Shown in pieces: positions 9,803 through 21,856 of a stretch of 64,000 nt of DNA. Location of the stretch: the NCBI GenBank assembly GCA_050251715.1, contig JBFWMG010000004.1, positions 124,001 to 188,000 on the forward strand. Reading direction: 5' to 3'. Source of the DNA: JBFWMG01 sp050251715 (GTDB lineage: Bacteria > Desulfobacterota > Desulfovibrionia > Desulfovibrionales > Desulfovibrionaceae). The translations under genes were made by a program, and so were the position numbers. The first letter of the stretch is position 1. Each line of letters begins with the position of its first letter. Under the pieces are notes generated by a model. It was not told the origin of the DNA and made no database searches. It saw only the letters and a list, made by a program, of their open reading frames with translations.

Positions 9803-10300
9803 CTACTGTATCATTTCAACCACAAAATTGCGTTGCTTGAGCCGGATGATGAAGCTGTGACGCGGATCGGTCCGCACCCGATGATCTCCGGGCGTGTAAT
9901 AATCCACAAAAACGATGAACGCCTTACCCGACACGGTGAGGGGCAACTCCAGGTCTTCCATGTCCAGGCCAGGGACCGGTTCCAGCTCCCACAGCACATA
10001 GTCCTCGTTCAGCCTGTGATCCAGCTTGAACTGGGCCTTTTTTTCCATCCACTGCCGCGCGGTCAGCCCCAGCAGCTCCTGTTCCAGATCCTCGTTGTAC
10101 ACCAGCACGATGTCCAGTGCGACCGGGTTGTTCAGATTGGCGTCGGGAGCGCTCTCCACCGTGGCGTACAGGTCGCTCCGGACGAGCTTGCGAGCCATCA
10201 CGCCCGCGCCGCAGCCCGAAAGCCCTGCCAGCACGCAGACCACAAGGGCGGTCCATGCGATGCCGCGCAGTGCGGCCAGGCCAGGCAAAAATCGTGTCAT
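9803..10300 (-). CDS. tssJ: T6SS outer-membrane lipoprotein TssJ
   Basis: A 165-residue lipoprotein with a hydrophobic signal peptide and lipobox LSGC (Cys30 from the ATG at 10300). The mature part contains ARQWMEKKAQF and a beta-rich sequence typical of the TssJ/VasD transthyretin-like fold, and size and gene position fit. TssJ anchors the TssJLM complex in the outer membrane and binds TssM. A TTG start five codons upstream (10315) is an alternative; neither start has a good ribosome-binding site. Confidence 0.9.
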   Translation of the reverse strand: MTRFLPGLAALRGIAWTALVVCVLAGLSGCGAGVMARKLVRSDLYATVESAPDANLNNPVALDIVLVYNEDLEQELLGLTARQWMEKKAQFKLDHRLNEDYVLWELEPVPGLDMEDLELPLTVSGKAFIVFVDYYTPGDHRVRTDPRHSFIIRLKQRNFVVEMIQ

Positions 10301-10438
10301 TCGACAATATTCCAATAGGTTGAATCAACCATTCTCATTCCATGCAACACACCGGGCACCGCCTCTTTTCTTTTTCCCGGCGGCGTCCGGCCCTCGTATT
10401 GCCTTGCCCACACATGCAAAGGCCTTCATAACGAGAAC

Positions 10439-10469
10439 TGACGTTAAACCGAACAATATCCTACGTCAA
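10439..10469 (-). promoter_or_regulatory. possible tssJ-C promoter with overlapping dyad
   Basis: On the minus strand TTGACG and TAACGT are separated by 17 bases, about 140 bp upstream of tssJ. The -35-like box overlaps an inverted repeat TGACGT-N18-ACGTCA (10439-10468) that could be an operator. The -10 match is poor (3 of 6), so this is only a candidate. Confidence 0.3.
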
Positions 10470-11111
10470 TATAAGGAGGCAAAGAAAAGCCGTTCCCTTG
10501 GTGCATTCGCGATATACCGTTCATCGATTGCATCCGCACCCGTGCAGTTGCCGTTCGGCCCTTCCTCCTCACGCCCCCATCCTTCCGTGGCAACGCACCC
10601 TCGCACGAGGCATGCACGGCTTGGACAGTGACGCACACATGCCGCAACACATCGGGCATGATCGCAGTTCACGGCAGACAATCACGACACAGACGCATCA
10701 TCGCCCGTTGCACGCATACAAAAGCCCGCACTGCATGGCGACGGCTGCACCATTCGTCACCATCGCCATCCTACCCGCCCCACGGCCTTTTTCCGGCCTT
10801 CCCCGCCTGGGGCGGCCAGGAGCGGATCGCCCGGCGTTGCCGCAACAACCCGCTTCCGCTTGGCAAAGCGGTGGGGGGACGCCTTTCCGGCGCCGCCCTC
10901 CAAAACGCCACCGACGCCATTATCGCATCGCCTTCCAGAACGCGTCTTGCAGTGCCGCACCTTTCACCCTGTATCGCGCCCGGCCGGATGTCGGCCGGAT
11001 GCCGCCCCCACGCGCCGTGGCCGCGCGCATCGCGCCCCCCGGCAAACGATGCCCACGCGCCCCTCTGGCGGCAGGCTCGCGGCAACGGCGGGCACACGGG
11101 CAGCAAAGCAC

Positions 11112-11152
11112 AAAAACGGCGGTTGCAGCACACTGCCTACCCCGCCGTTTTT
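11112..11152 (-). terminator. bidirectional intrinsic terminator
   Basis: Perfect 11-bp arms AAAAACGGCGG and CCGCCGTTTTT around a 19-base loop. Read leftward it gives a GC stem followed by U residues, 150 bp beyond the stop of the gene at 11301-11927. The A-tract/T-tract symmetry would let it act in both directions. Confidence 0.6.
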
Positions 11153-11300
11153 CTCCGCATGCGTCCGCCCCCCCGACGGCCGTTGCCCAACAGATACGAC
11201 AAACAACACGACAAGGCGCTTCGGCCCACGTGTCGCGGGAGCGCCATGCAGACCCCCTCGGCTCCTGGCCGCCACACGGCGGCCCCGGCCAACGCGGCTG

Positions 11301-11927
11301 CTACAAATTGATGCCGATGGTATGCACGTTCATGACGAGCTTGCCCTCGGCATTCCTGAAATTCGCGTTCAGGGCGGCCAGATACTGCCGCGCCTCTTCG
11401 CTCAACCCCTTGGGACCATTCAGCAGACCCACGCGCTCATAGTCCAGGTGGTCGCTCTCCACGATATCCTCAAGCATGGGCTCAAGCCAGTCGGTCATGA
11501 GCTTGAAGACAAAGGGATCCGGCTTGGCAAGGCTTTGCTTGACCGGACGCGTGCCCTGATGGCGCGACCTGGGCTCCGAGCCGGGCTGCACGTTGTAGTC
11601 GGCGAACCTGAAGCGGATCGTGTTTTCCAGTTCCGGCGGCGCCTGGATATCAAAAGGCATCAGGTGCGGGCGGCGATGCCTGTTGTTGGAGGCATCCAGG
11701 AACAGGCGGTACAAAAAACCCGCCTTTTGCCGCGTGGGCTGTTTTTGGTACTCAAGCACGGCGGATTGGAAGATGAACCGGTTGGTGAGGGGATATTTGG
11801 CGTCTCCCGCTATCTCTTGGCCGGGCGCGCCGTGAGTGCTGAGCCCCTGGTCCTCGTTTTGCAGAACATTAAAGATGACCGTGCGCCGAAAACTGACGCT
11901 GGTTTTAAAGTCATACCATTTTCCCAT
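11301..11927 (-). CDS. unrecognised protein beside the T6SS operon
   Basis: A 208-residue soluble protein with no signal peptide or membrane helix and no motif I recognise. It begins MGKWYDFKTSVSFRRTVIF and contains an Arg/His/Pro-rich stretch around residues 80-90 (DASNNRHRRPHLMPFD) and an acidic segment LEPMLEDIVESDHLDYE. The ATG follows GGGAG at 6 bases, and codon use is like its neighbours, so the frame is probably real. It has the same orientation as the tss genes, but a 1-kb gap with a terminator separates them, so it is probably its own transcript. It could be a T6SS accessory or cargo protein; that is inference from position only. Confidence 0.65.
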   Translation of the reverse strand: MGKWYDFKTSVSFRRTVIFNVLQNEDQGLSTHGAPGQEIAGDAKYPLTNRFIFQSAVLEYQKQPTRQKAGFLYRLFLDASNNRHRRPHLMPFDIQAPPELENTIRFRFADYNVQPGSEPRSRHQGTRPVKQSLAKPDPFVFKLMTDWLEPMLEDIVESDHLDYERVGLLNGPKGLSEEARQYLAALNANFRNAEGKLVMNVHTIGINL

Positions 11928-12037
11928 GACGCGCTCCCGTTCTGGTTTGAACTTCTATGATCCACACCAGCCACTCTTGCAGTATGTGGCGTATCGCGCA
12001 AAGAAAGTCAACGCCTATTCCCCGTAATACCGGCTAT

Positions 12038-12063
12038 CCCGTCATCTTAGCCTCGTTGACGGG
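12038..12063. repeat. 7-bp inverted repeat between divergent genes
   Basis: CCCGTCA and TGACGGG flank a 12-base spacer in the 234-bp gap between the leftward gene at 11.9 kb and the rightward bactofilin gene. It may be an operator or a small terminator hairpin; there is no T-tract. Confidence 0.35.
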
Positions 12064-12161
12064 CTGTACTGCAACACAGGTGGCAATACATGGCTGGCAT
12101 AGGAACTTTTTTTCACGTATGGTGCCGTTGCCGACTTACCTTCAGCCCCAGGGAGAAGACC

Positions 12162-12827
12162 ATGGCGGACAAGGATCATGTCAATGCGTTCATCGGCAAC
12201 GGCGTGGTGTATGAAGGCGAACTCACCTTCCAAGGGACCATCCGCATCGACGGCAGCTTTACGGGGCGCATCCTATCGGACGGCAAGTTGGTGCTCGGAC
12301 GGCAGGGGGTCATCAAGGGCGATGTCATGGTTGCCGAATACATTGCCGACGGCCTCATGGAGGGGCGGCTGCGCGCCTCCGCCACAGTCATCCTCATGAG
12401 CCACGCCCGCACCGTCGGCGAGGTATACACCCCGGTACTGGTGGTGGATGAAGGCGCGGTCATCGACGGCGCCATCACCATGGGGCCGCTGGGCGCAGCC
12501 CCGGACTGGGCCACCGCCACCGCGTCCGCCCCCAAGGCCGCCCCACAGGCGGCGCCCGTTCCGGCCCTTGTGCACGGCGACGCCCAACCCCCCACCGAAC
12601 CCGCGTCCGCCACGCCCCTTGCCGCCCCCGCCCCCCCCGCGTCGTCGGACGCCACGCCGGAGCCCTCCGAGTCCCTGCCCGGCGACGACGGCCAGGCGAC
12701 GCCCGCCCCCTCCGCCGCGACGGACAACGACCCCGCCCACGGCGACGCCGTTTCCGGCGGCGACGACCAGGACGCGGGGGACGATCCGCCCCTGGCCTCG
12801 GTCTGGCATGCGTCGCGGCGGTTCTGA
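12162..12827 (+). CDS. bactofilin-family protein
   Basis: A 221-residue protein with a bactofilin (polymer-forming cytoskeletal, DUF583) core at about residues 10-105. The repeated beta-helix pattern is visible in the series FQGTIRIDGSFTGRI, GRQGVIKGDVMVAEYI, RASATVILMSHARTVGEV and VLVVDEGAVIDGAITM. Residues 110-221 form a low-complexity Ala/Pro/Asp/Glu tail. Bactofilins self-assemble into filaments near the membrane and organise local envelope or cell-shape functions. The ATG was chosen because GGGAGAAG sits just upstream; a longer in-frame start at 12090 lacks a ribosome-binding site. Confidence 0.88.
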   Translation: MADKDHVNAFIGNGVVYEGELTFQGTIRIDGSFTGRILSDGKLVLGRQGVIKGDVMVAEYIADGLMEGRLRASATVILMSHARTVGEVYTPVLVVDEGAVIDGAITMGPLGAAPDWATATASAPKAAPQAAPVPALVHGDAQPPTEPASATPLAAPAPPASSDATPEPSESLPGDDGQATPAPSAATDNDPAHGDAVSGGDDQDAGDDPPLASVWHASRRF

Positions 12828-13264
12828 CGCACGGGCCATACGACGACATTCCCCATCAAGACACGCGGCGTCCAGCGCCAGTCCCCGCCATGGCCCGTTT
12901 ACGGCAAAGCCCCCACCCACCTCGCCCCGTGCCCGGCCAGGGCGCGCCCCGGCTGAACCAGCACGCTCATACGCCCACAACGACGGCAACAACATGCCGT
13001 CATCAAAATATATTTTACGCACACGTCGTCACAACGACAACGACCCACCCCACCCCCCCGCCTTACCTCCTTTCAACACAGCGGTTTCCTCCATGGCCTG
13101 TCGTCGCAGGAAACGTCCCCCTGCGGCGCGTCGTCGTTATTGTCGTCGTACACACCCGGCCCGCGGGGTGCGCCACGGCGGTCCTGCCGCCCCCACACCC
13201 CTCGCACCCTTGACAGGCGACCGACCAAAAACCTATGCGTCTACCTGCCACGGAGAGCCCCCAT
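12828..13264. other. gap without recognisable gene
   Basis: Apart from a short AT pocket near 13.00-13.02 kb, which might contain a promoter for the sensor-kinase operon, the stretch is low-complexity GC-rich sequence. Overlapping frames in it are Pro/Arg-rich and have no domain. Confidence 0.5.
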
Positions 13265-16147
13265 ATGCACCTTGTTCCTCCTGACACGCCCCGGCGCGCC
13301 GCTCAAAGCCCCCTTGCCGCCCGGGTTGGGCACACCACCCGCGCCGCCATGCAAACGCCGCGCGCGCGCATGGTTGCGGCGCTGCTCTGGCTGCTGGCCG
13401 CGACCGCCGTTGTCACCACACTCGCCGTTGTCCCCCCTCTCGCCGCCTCAACCATGCTCTCCGCCGCCTCGGCCACTGCGGAAGCCGCAACGTCCCCTCC
13501 CCCAGGCGATGCCTTTGCCTCGGACCAGGGACAGGCCACCTCCGGAGACGTGCACAAGCCCAAAAGAACCGTCCTGTATCTCAATTCCTACCACAACGGC
13601 TATTCCTGGTCCGACTCCATCCTCGAAGGCATCCGCGCCGCGCTCAATGCGGGAAAATTCCGCATCGACCTGCAAATCGAGTACATGGACACCAAGAAAT
13701 ATCCCTACGCCGCAACCAAGGAAATCCTGTTCAGCCTCTACCGCGACAAATTCCGCAACGAACGGTTTGACGTGGTGCTCGTGTCCGACAACGCGGCCTA
13801 CGAGTTTGCCCGCGCCTACCGCAACATCCTCTTTCCCGGCGTGCCCGTGGTCTTTTGCGGGGTCAACGACCTCGACCCCACGCGGTTCAACGAACCGCTC
13901 ATGACCGGGGCCATCGAGAACTTTGACGCCAAGGAAAGCTTCGACATCGCCTTCCGTTTCCACCCCGAACGGCGCAAGGTGGTCATCATCGGCGACACCT
14001 CGCCCACGGACACCGCCATCCTCAACCAGATACGCCAGGTATTGCCGGCTCTTACCGACCGAGCCACCTTCGAGATGTGGACCAAGTACGACCTCATGGA
14101 GATCATCCGCCGCGTGCGGGGCCACGCCCACGACACCATCTTCTACGTCATGCCCTTTTACCAGAACGTGGGCGGGGTGCTGTACACCGCCGAGGACGTG
14201 GTGGAGGAAATCTACAAGCGTGCGGGTGCCCCGCTGTACAGCGGTTGGGAATTCCTCGTGAACCACGGCATCGTGGGCGGCAGGCTCATTTCCGGCGTGG
14301 ACCATGGCCGCACCGCCGCGAACATGGCGCTGCGCATCCTTGACGGCGAATCGCCGGAGAACATCCCCATCGTGCCGCAAACGGGCAGTTCCCTCATCTT
14401 CGACTGGAACGTGATGCAAAAATTCGGCATCGGCAAGGAGCAACTGCCCGAGGGCAGCCGCATCATCAACGAGCCGCCCGCGTTCTACGAACTGGACAAG
14501 GAAGTCTTTTGGACCATCATGGCGGGCCTCGTCTTCCTGCTCATGTTCCTGGCCTTCTTGATCCTGCACCTCATCCAGCGCCGTACCGTTGAAAAGAAAA
14601 TCAAGAACCAGCTGTCGTTTCAGGAAATCCTCATGGATACCATCCCGCAGCTGATCTGCTGGAAGGATACCCGCCAACGCTACCTGGGCGCCAACCGCAC
14701 CTTTACCCAGTTCTTCGGCATCGCCTCGCCCGCCGAGATCATGCACAAGACCGACATCCAGCTCATGGCGGGCGCGGCCCTGGCCCAATGGCTGGACGCA
14801 CTCGACCGGGAGGTGCTCGAATCGGGCCAGCCCAGACGGCGCGAGCAGTGGAGCGGCGCGGACGCCAGCGGCGCCACCGTATGGCTTGAAATCACCAAGG
14901 TGCCGCTGCAAAACGAAGCGGGCGAAACCGTGGGCACCTTGTCCACGGCGGAGGACGTGACCGGCAAGGTGATGCTGGAAAAACAGCTGCTCCAGTCGCA
15001 GAAGATGGAGGCCATCGGCACGCTCGCGGGCGGCATTGCCCATGATTTCAACAACATCCTCACCTCTGTCATCAATTCCACCGAGCTTGCGCTGCTGGAT
15101 GTGCCCGACGGTTCGCCCATGGCTGCGGACCTGCAACGCGTGCTGCGCGCGTCGCAGCGCGGCAGCCGTCTGGTCAAACAGATTCTCGCCTTTTCCAAGC
15201 CGTCGCAGGAAGGGTTCCTGCCCACGGACGTGGCCGTCATTCTCCGCGAGGTACTCGGGCTCATCCGCCCCTCCCTGCCCGGCGAAATCGAGGTGCGCGA
15301 GGACATCCGCGCCAGCGGCCATTGCGTGGCCGACCCCACGCAGATCCACCAGATCATCATGAACCTGTGCACCAACGCCTTCCAGGCCATGCGCGACGAC
15401 GGCGGCGTCCTGACCCTGGGCCTGGAGGAAACCCTGTGCGACGAGGAACAGGCGCAGCTGCTCAACCTCGTGCCCGGCCCCTATCTGCGCATCACCATCA
15501 CGGATACCGGCCCCGGCATCTCCCCGGACATCGCGGACAAGATATTCGACCCGTTCTTCACCACCAAGGGCAAGGCGGAAGGCACGGGGCTGGGCTTTGC
15601 CGTGGCGCACGGCATAGTCCGGGCGCACAAGGGGGCCATCGCCTTTTCCAGCGTGCCCGGCGAACACACCTCGTTCCACATCTACCTGCCCGGCATCGCC
15701 GTGGCCATTGCCGAGCCCCTGTCCTGCGAATACGTCCCGTGCGCGGGCACCGAGCACATCCTGTTCGTGGAGGACGACCAGGACCAGCTCAACTCCGTGC
15801 CCAGGGCGCTGGCCCGCCTTGGCTACACGGTCACGCCCCGCGCCAGCGTGGATGAGGCCATGCACACGTTTTCCAGCGACCCGACCCGGTTCGACCTGAT
15901 CTTGACCGATTTCGACATGCCGGGCAAAAATGGTCTGGAACTGGCGCGGCGCATCGCGGCGGTGGCGCCCGACATGCCCGTGGTCATGGTCTCCGGGCGC
16001 AGCCGGGCCATGTCCGCGCACCTCGAATCCGGCAACATCCGCCGCACGGTGCTCAAACCCTACAGCCGCAACACGCTGGCCCGCGCCATCCGCGACGTGC
16101 TGGACGGCCGCCCCGAGGAAGACAATGCCCCGCATCCTGATAATTGA
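13265..16147 (+). CDS. hybrid sensor histidine kinase with ABC-type periplasmic sensor
   Basis: This 960-residue membrane kinase is probably the partner of the regulator immediately downstream. It has an N-terminal membrane segment (about 36-58), a periplasmic domain resembling ABC substrate-binding proteins (about 95-410, starting VLYLNSYHNGYSWSDSI), a second membrane span (about 416-438), a PAS domain (about 450-570), HisKA with GGIAHDFNN and phosphoacceptor His593, an ATPase domain with N-box NLCTNAFQA, DTGPGIS and GTGLG, and a C-terminal receiver with Asp882 (LTDFDMPG). The ATG at 13265 has GGAGAG 7 bases upstream; an in-frame ATG at 13235 is less likely. Position matches DVU3022 of D. 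vulgaris. The ligand is unknown. Confidence 0.92.
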   Translation: MHLVPPDTPRRAAQSPLAARVGHTTRAAMQTPRARMVAALLWLLAATAVVTTLAVVPPLAASTMLSAASATAEAATSPPPGDAFASDQGQATSGDVHKPKRTVLYLNSYHNGYSWSDSILEGIRAALNAGKFRIDLQIEYMDTKKYPYAATKEILFSLYRDKFRNERFDVVLVSDNAAYEFARAYRNILFPGVPVVFCGVNDLDPTRFNEPLMTGAIENFDAKESFDIAFRFHPERRKVVIIGDTSPTDTAILNQIRQVLPALTDRATFEMWTKYDLMEIIRRVRGHAHDTIFYVMPFYQNVGGVLYTAEDVVEEIYKRAGAPLYSGWEFLVNHGIVGGRLISGVDHGRTAANMALRILDGESPENIPIVPQTGSSLIFDWNVMQKFGIGKEQLPEGSRIINEPPAFYELDKEVFWTIMAGLVFLLMFLAFLILHLIQRRTVEKKIKNQLSFQEILMDTIPQLICWKDTRQRYLGANRTFTQFFGIASPAEIMHKTDIQLMAGAALAQWLDALDREVLESGQPRRREQWSGADASGATVWLEITKVPLQNEAGETVGTLSTAEDVTGKVMLEKQLLQSQKMEAIGTLAGGIAHDFNNILTSVINSTELALLDVPDGSPMAADLQRVLRASQRGSRLVKQILAFSKPSQEGFLPTDVAVILREVLGLIRPSLPGEIEVREDIRASGHCVADPTQIHQIIMNLCTNAFQAMRDDGGVLTLGLEETLCDEEQAQLLNLVPGPYLRITITDTGPGISPDIADKIFDPFFTTKGKAEGTGLGFAVAHGIVRAHKGAIAFSSVPGEHTSFHIYLPGIAVAIAEPLSCEYVPCAGTEHILFVEDDQDQLNSVPRALARLGYTVTPRASVDEAMHTFSSDPTRFDLILTDFDMPGKNGLELARRIAAVAPDMPVVMVSGRSRAMSAHLESGNIRRTVLKPYSRNTLARAIRDVLDGRPEEDNAPHPDN

Positions 16148-17555
16148 CGACGACGCCGAAGTCTGCGGCACCATGCAGAGCCTGGCCGACCGCATGCAGA
16201 TACCCTGCGACACAGCGTTCACCCTGCAGCAGGGCATCGCCCAGGCCTCGTCCGGCACCTACGACATCATCTTTCTGGATGTGCGCCTGCCCGACGGCAA
16301 CGGCCTGACCGCCCTGCCCGACTTGAAGCGGGCGCTGGGCCAGCCGGAAATCATCATCCTGACCGGTCAGGGCGATCCCGACGGCGCGGAACTGGCCATT
16401 CAGGGCGGGGCGTGGGACTACCTGGTCAAGCCCTCCTCCATCAAGCAGACCATGCTCAGCATCCGCCGCGCCCTGTCCTTCCACGAGGAAAAACTGGCGC
16501 GGAAACGGCCCGTGGCCCTGCACCTGGAAAACGTCATCGGCGTCAGCCAGCGCATGCAGCAATGCTTCGACATGGTGGCCCAGGCCGCCCAGTCCGACGC
16601 GGGCGTGCTGGTGACAGGCGAAACCGGCACCGGCAAGGAGCTGTTCGCCCGCGCCATACATGCCAACAGCGCCCGCGCCAGGGGACGGTTCGTGGTGGTG
16701 GACTGCGCCGCCCTGACCGAAACCCTGGTGGAGTCCACCCTGTTCGGCCACCGCAAGGGCGCCTTCACCGGCGCGGACAGGGACCGCGAGGGGCTGGTCA
16801 AGCTGGCCGACGGCGGCACCCTGTTCCTGGACGAGGTGGGCGAACTGCCGCCCGCCATGCAAAAGGCGTTTTTGCGGGTGCTGCAGGAAAGGAAATTCCG
16901 CCCCGTGGGCTCGGGCACCGAGGTGCACAGCGATTTTCGGCTCATCGCCGCCACCCACCGCAACCTGGACGAAATGGTCGCCACGGGCACCTTCCGCAAC
17001 GACCTGCTCTTCCGCATCAAGACCATCTATATTGCCCTGCCCCCCCTGCGGGCCCGCCCCGAAGACATCAAGCAACTGGCCGCCTTCAGGGTGGACAAGC
17101 TGTGTGAAAAATACGGATTGCCCGGCAAGGCCTTTGACGCGGACACCATGGACGTGCTGACCCGCTATACCTGGGAAGGCAATGTCCGCGAACTGTTCAA
17201 CGTGCTGGAGCGCGCCTTTGTGGCCGCCGGGCAGGACAAGGTCATCTATGCCATGCACCTGCCCCAGGACGTGCGCATCAAGGTGGCCAAGGCCCACCTG
17301 GCCCAGGGGCGCAAACCCGAGCCCGCCCCGGTCGCCGACACCGTGGAGGCCGCCGAGGAGACCGCCCCCCCCGCCTCCTGCCTGGACGACGGCCCCCTGC
17401 CCAGCCTCAAGGAGTTCAAGGGGTGCATGGAGCGGCAATACCTGGAGGCCGTGATCCGCCGCTGCCAAGGCAACATTCAGGACATCCTGGACACGACCGG
17501 GCTGTCCCGGTCCCATCTCTACGCCCTGCTCAAGAAATACAGCGTCCCCTTCTGA
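16125..17555 (+). CDS. lurR: sigma-54-dependent response regulator of lactate genes (LurR/DVU3023-like)
   Basis: A 476-residue NtrC-type activator. It has a receiver domain (acidic cluster Asp8-10, phosphoacceptor Asp52 in FLDVRLPDGNG), an AAA+ sigma-54 interaction domain with Walker A GETGTGKE (165-172), the GAFTGA loop (212-217) and DGGTLFLDEVGELP, and a Fis-type helix-turn-helix at the C-terminus (GNIQDILDTTGLSRSHLYAL). It starts at an ATG behind GAGGAA and overlaps the kinase gene by 23 bases, so the two are co-translated. In D. vulgaris the regulator at this position (DVU3023) has been reported as LurR, controlling lactate uptake and oxidation. GTCC-N8-GGAC palindromes before por and the permease gene are its likely binding sites. 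Confidence 0.9.
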   Translation: MPRILIIDDDAEVCGTMQSLADRMQIPCDTAFTLQQGIAQASSGTYDIIFLDVRLPDGNGLTALPDLKRALGQPEIIILTGQGDPDGAELAIQGGAWDYLVKPSSIKQTMLSIRRALSFHEEKLARKRPVALHLENVIGVSQRMQQCFDMVAQAAQSDAGVLVTGETGTGKELFARAIHANSARARGRFVVVDCAALTETLVESTLFGHRKGAFTGADRDREGLVKLADGGTLFLDEVGELPPAMQKAFLRVLQERKFRPVGSGTEVHSDFRLIAATHRNLDEMVATGTFRNDLLFRIKTIYIALPPLRARPEDIKQLAAFRVDKLCEKYGLPGKAFDADTMDVLTRYTWEGNVRELFNVLERAFVAAGQDKVIYAMHLPQDVRIKVAKAHLAQGRKPEPAPVADTVEAAEETAPPASCLDDGPLPSLKEFKGCMERQYLEAVIRRCQGNIQDILDTTGLSRSHLYALLKKYSVPF

Positions 17556-17600
17556 CCCCGGTGGCCGGGGCCGTCCCGGCCAGTCCATTCACGGGCGGCT

Positions 17601-17680
17601 GTCCGTTTTTCCGGACAACGCCGTTCCCTGTCCACAAAACCGGACGCGTCCACGCGGAACAGGCGTCCTTTTTTTCGGAC
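17601..17680 (+). promoter_or_regulatory. three upstream activator sites (GTCC-N8-GGAC) for por
   Basis: Three 16-bp palindromes with the pattern GTCC-N8-GGAC lie at 17601-17616, 17630-17645 and 17665-17680; the middle 8 bases are mostly T or A. The centre of the nearest is about 105 bp upstream of the -12 element at 17778. The same pattern and distance recur before the permease gene, so these are probably binding sites of the adjacent sigma-54 activator. Confidence 0.7.
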
Positions 17681-17764
17681 TGTGCGGCGTCCTCCTCCGG
17701 GCCACCCCTCGCCCTTTCCGTATAACACACCACCATTGCCCACGATTTCTCCTCCCAGGCAGGA

Positions 17765-17780
17765 TGGCACGTTTCTTGTT
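17765..17780 (+). promoter_or_regulatory. sigma-54 promoter for the 51-aa gene and por
   Basis: TGGCACGTTTCTTGTT matches the -24/-12 consensus (TGGCACG-N4-TTGC) except for T in place of the last C, with correct 10-base spacing between the GG and the -12 dinucleotide. Transcription should start near 17790, before the small gene at 17823 and por. Confidence 0.8.
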
Positions 17781-17822
17781 GCCCTTACCAGAAACGCGGC
17801 TTCCGCCGCGCCAGGAGCCATA

Positions 17823-17978
17823 GTGAAAGAAAACAGCTGGACGCAACATGCACCGCGCCGCCCCGACGCTGAAGGCACGCCCCACGGCGGCAAATCGCCC
17901 CGGAGGTATTCCCAGACCTTCATGCTCAAGGCGCTGGGCGGCAAAATGAAAACGCGGCTCGAGCCGCTACCGTTCTAG
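17823..17978 (+). CDS. 51-aa basic protein, first gene of the por unit
   Basis: A small frame starts with GTG behind a good ribosome-binding site (CAGGAG, 5-base spacing), about 30 bases after the predicted sigma-54 transcription start. The 51-residue product is basic and soluble (starts MKENSWTQHAPRRPDAEG; C-terminal part FMLKALGGKMKTRLEPLPF). I do not recognise a family. An ORF may also be annotated between the regulator and por in D. vulgaris. It could be a small protein, a leader peptide that couples translation to por, or a chance frame; ribosome-binding site and position favour a real gene. Confidence 0.55.
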   Translation: MKENSWTQHAPRRPDAEGTPHGGKSPRRYSQTFMLKALGGKMKTRLEPLPF

Positions 17979-18076
17979 TTCCTGGAACGCGCCTGGATTG
18001 ACGGCGCGCTCCGGCGGCTGCGCCGTTTAGCCTGGCTGTTGGCGTGCCGTTCCCATAACTCCGAGCGACAAAATGA

Positions 18077-21739
<3,663 letters not shown>

Positions 21740-21821
21740 CCGCCGGTGGCGCACGGCATCCCCGTGCGCCCCGGCCCCAACACCGATACACCTCACCTCC
21801 TGCCACCCCTAGGTGTATGGC

Positions 21822-21856
21822 GGGTGGACGGCCGGGCCGTCCACCCGTCTTTTTTT
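21822..21856 (+). terminator. intrinsic terminator after por
   Basis: A perfect 12-bp GC-rich stem (GGGTGGACGGCC / GGCCGTCCACCC) with a minimal loop at 21822-21846 is followed by GTCTTTTTT. It should end the por transcript, leaving the permease operon with its own promoter. Confidence 0.92.

Larger units (their letters stand above)
10301..11300. other. 1-kb region with no convincing gene
   Basis: I see no protein I can support here. The long frames on both strands are rich in Arg, Pro, Ala and His with no domain, no good ribosome-binding site and mutual overlap, as expected for non-coding GC-rich DNA. The region contains the candidate promoter/dyad near 10.45 kb and a terminator near 11.13 kb. 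It separates tssJ from the unrecognised gene at 11.3-11.9 kb. Confidence 0.6.

Noticed and set aside
10498..11442. 314-residue and overlapping frames in the gap before tssJ
   Set aside because: Arg/Pro/His-rich, several frames open at once, no domain or ribosome-binding site.
13448..16258. 936-residue frame opposite the sensor kinase
   Set aside because: No domain, composition of a GC-rich antisense frame.
17563..17581. terminator after the response-regulator gene
   Set aside because: A 7-bp stem GGCCGGG/CCCGGCC exists but no T-tract follows.
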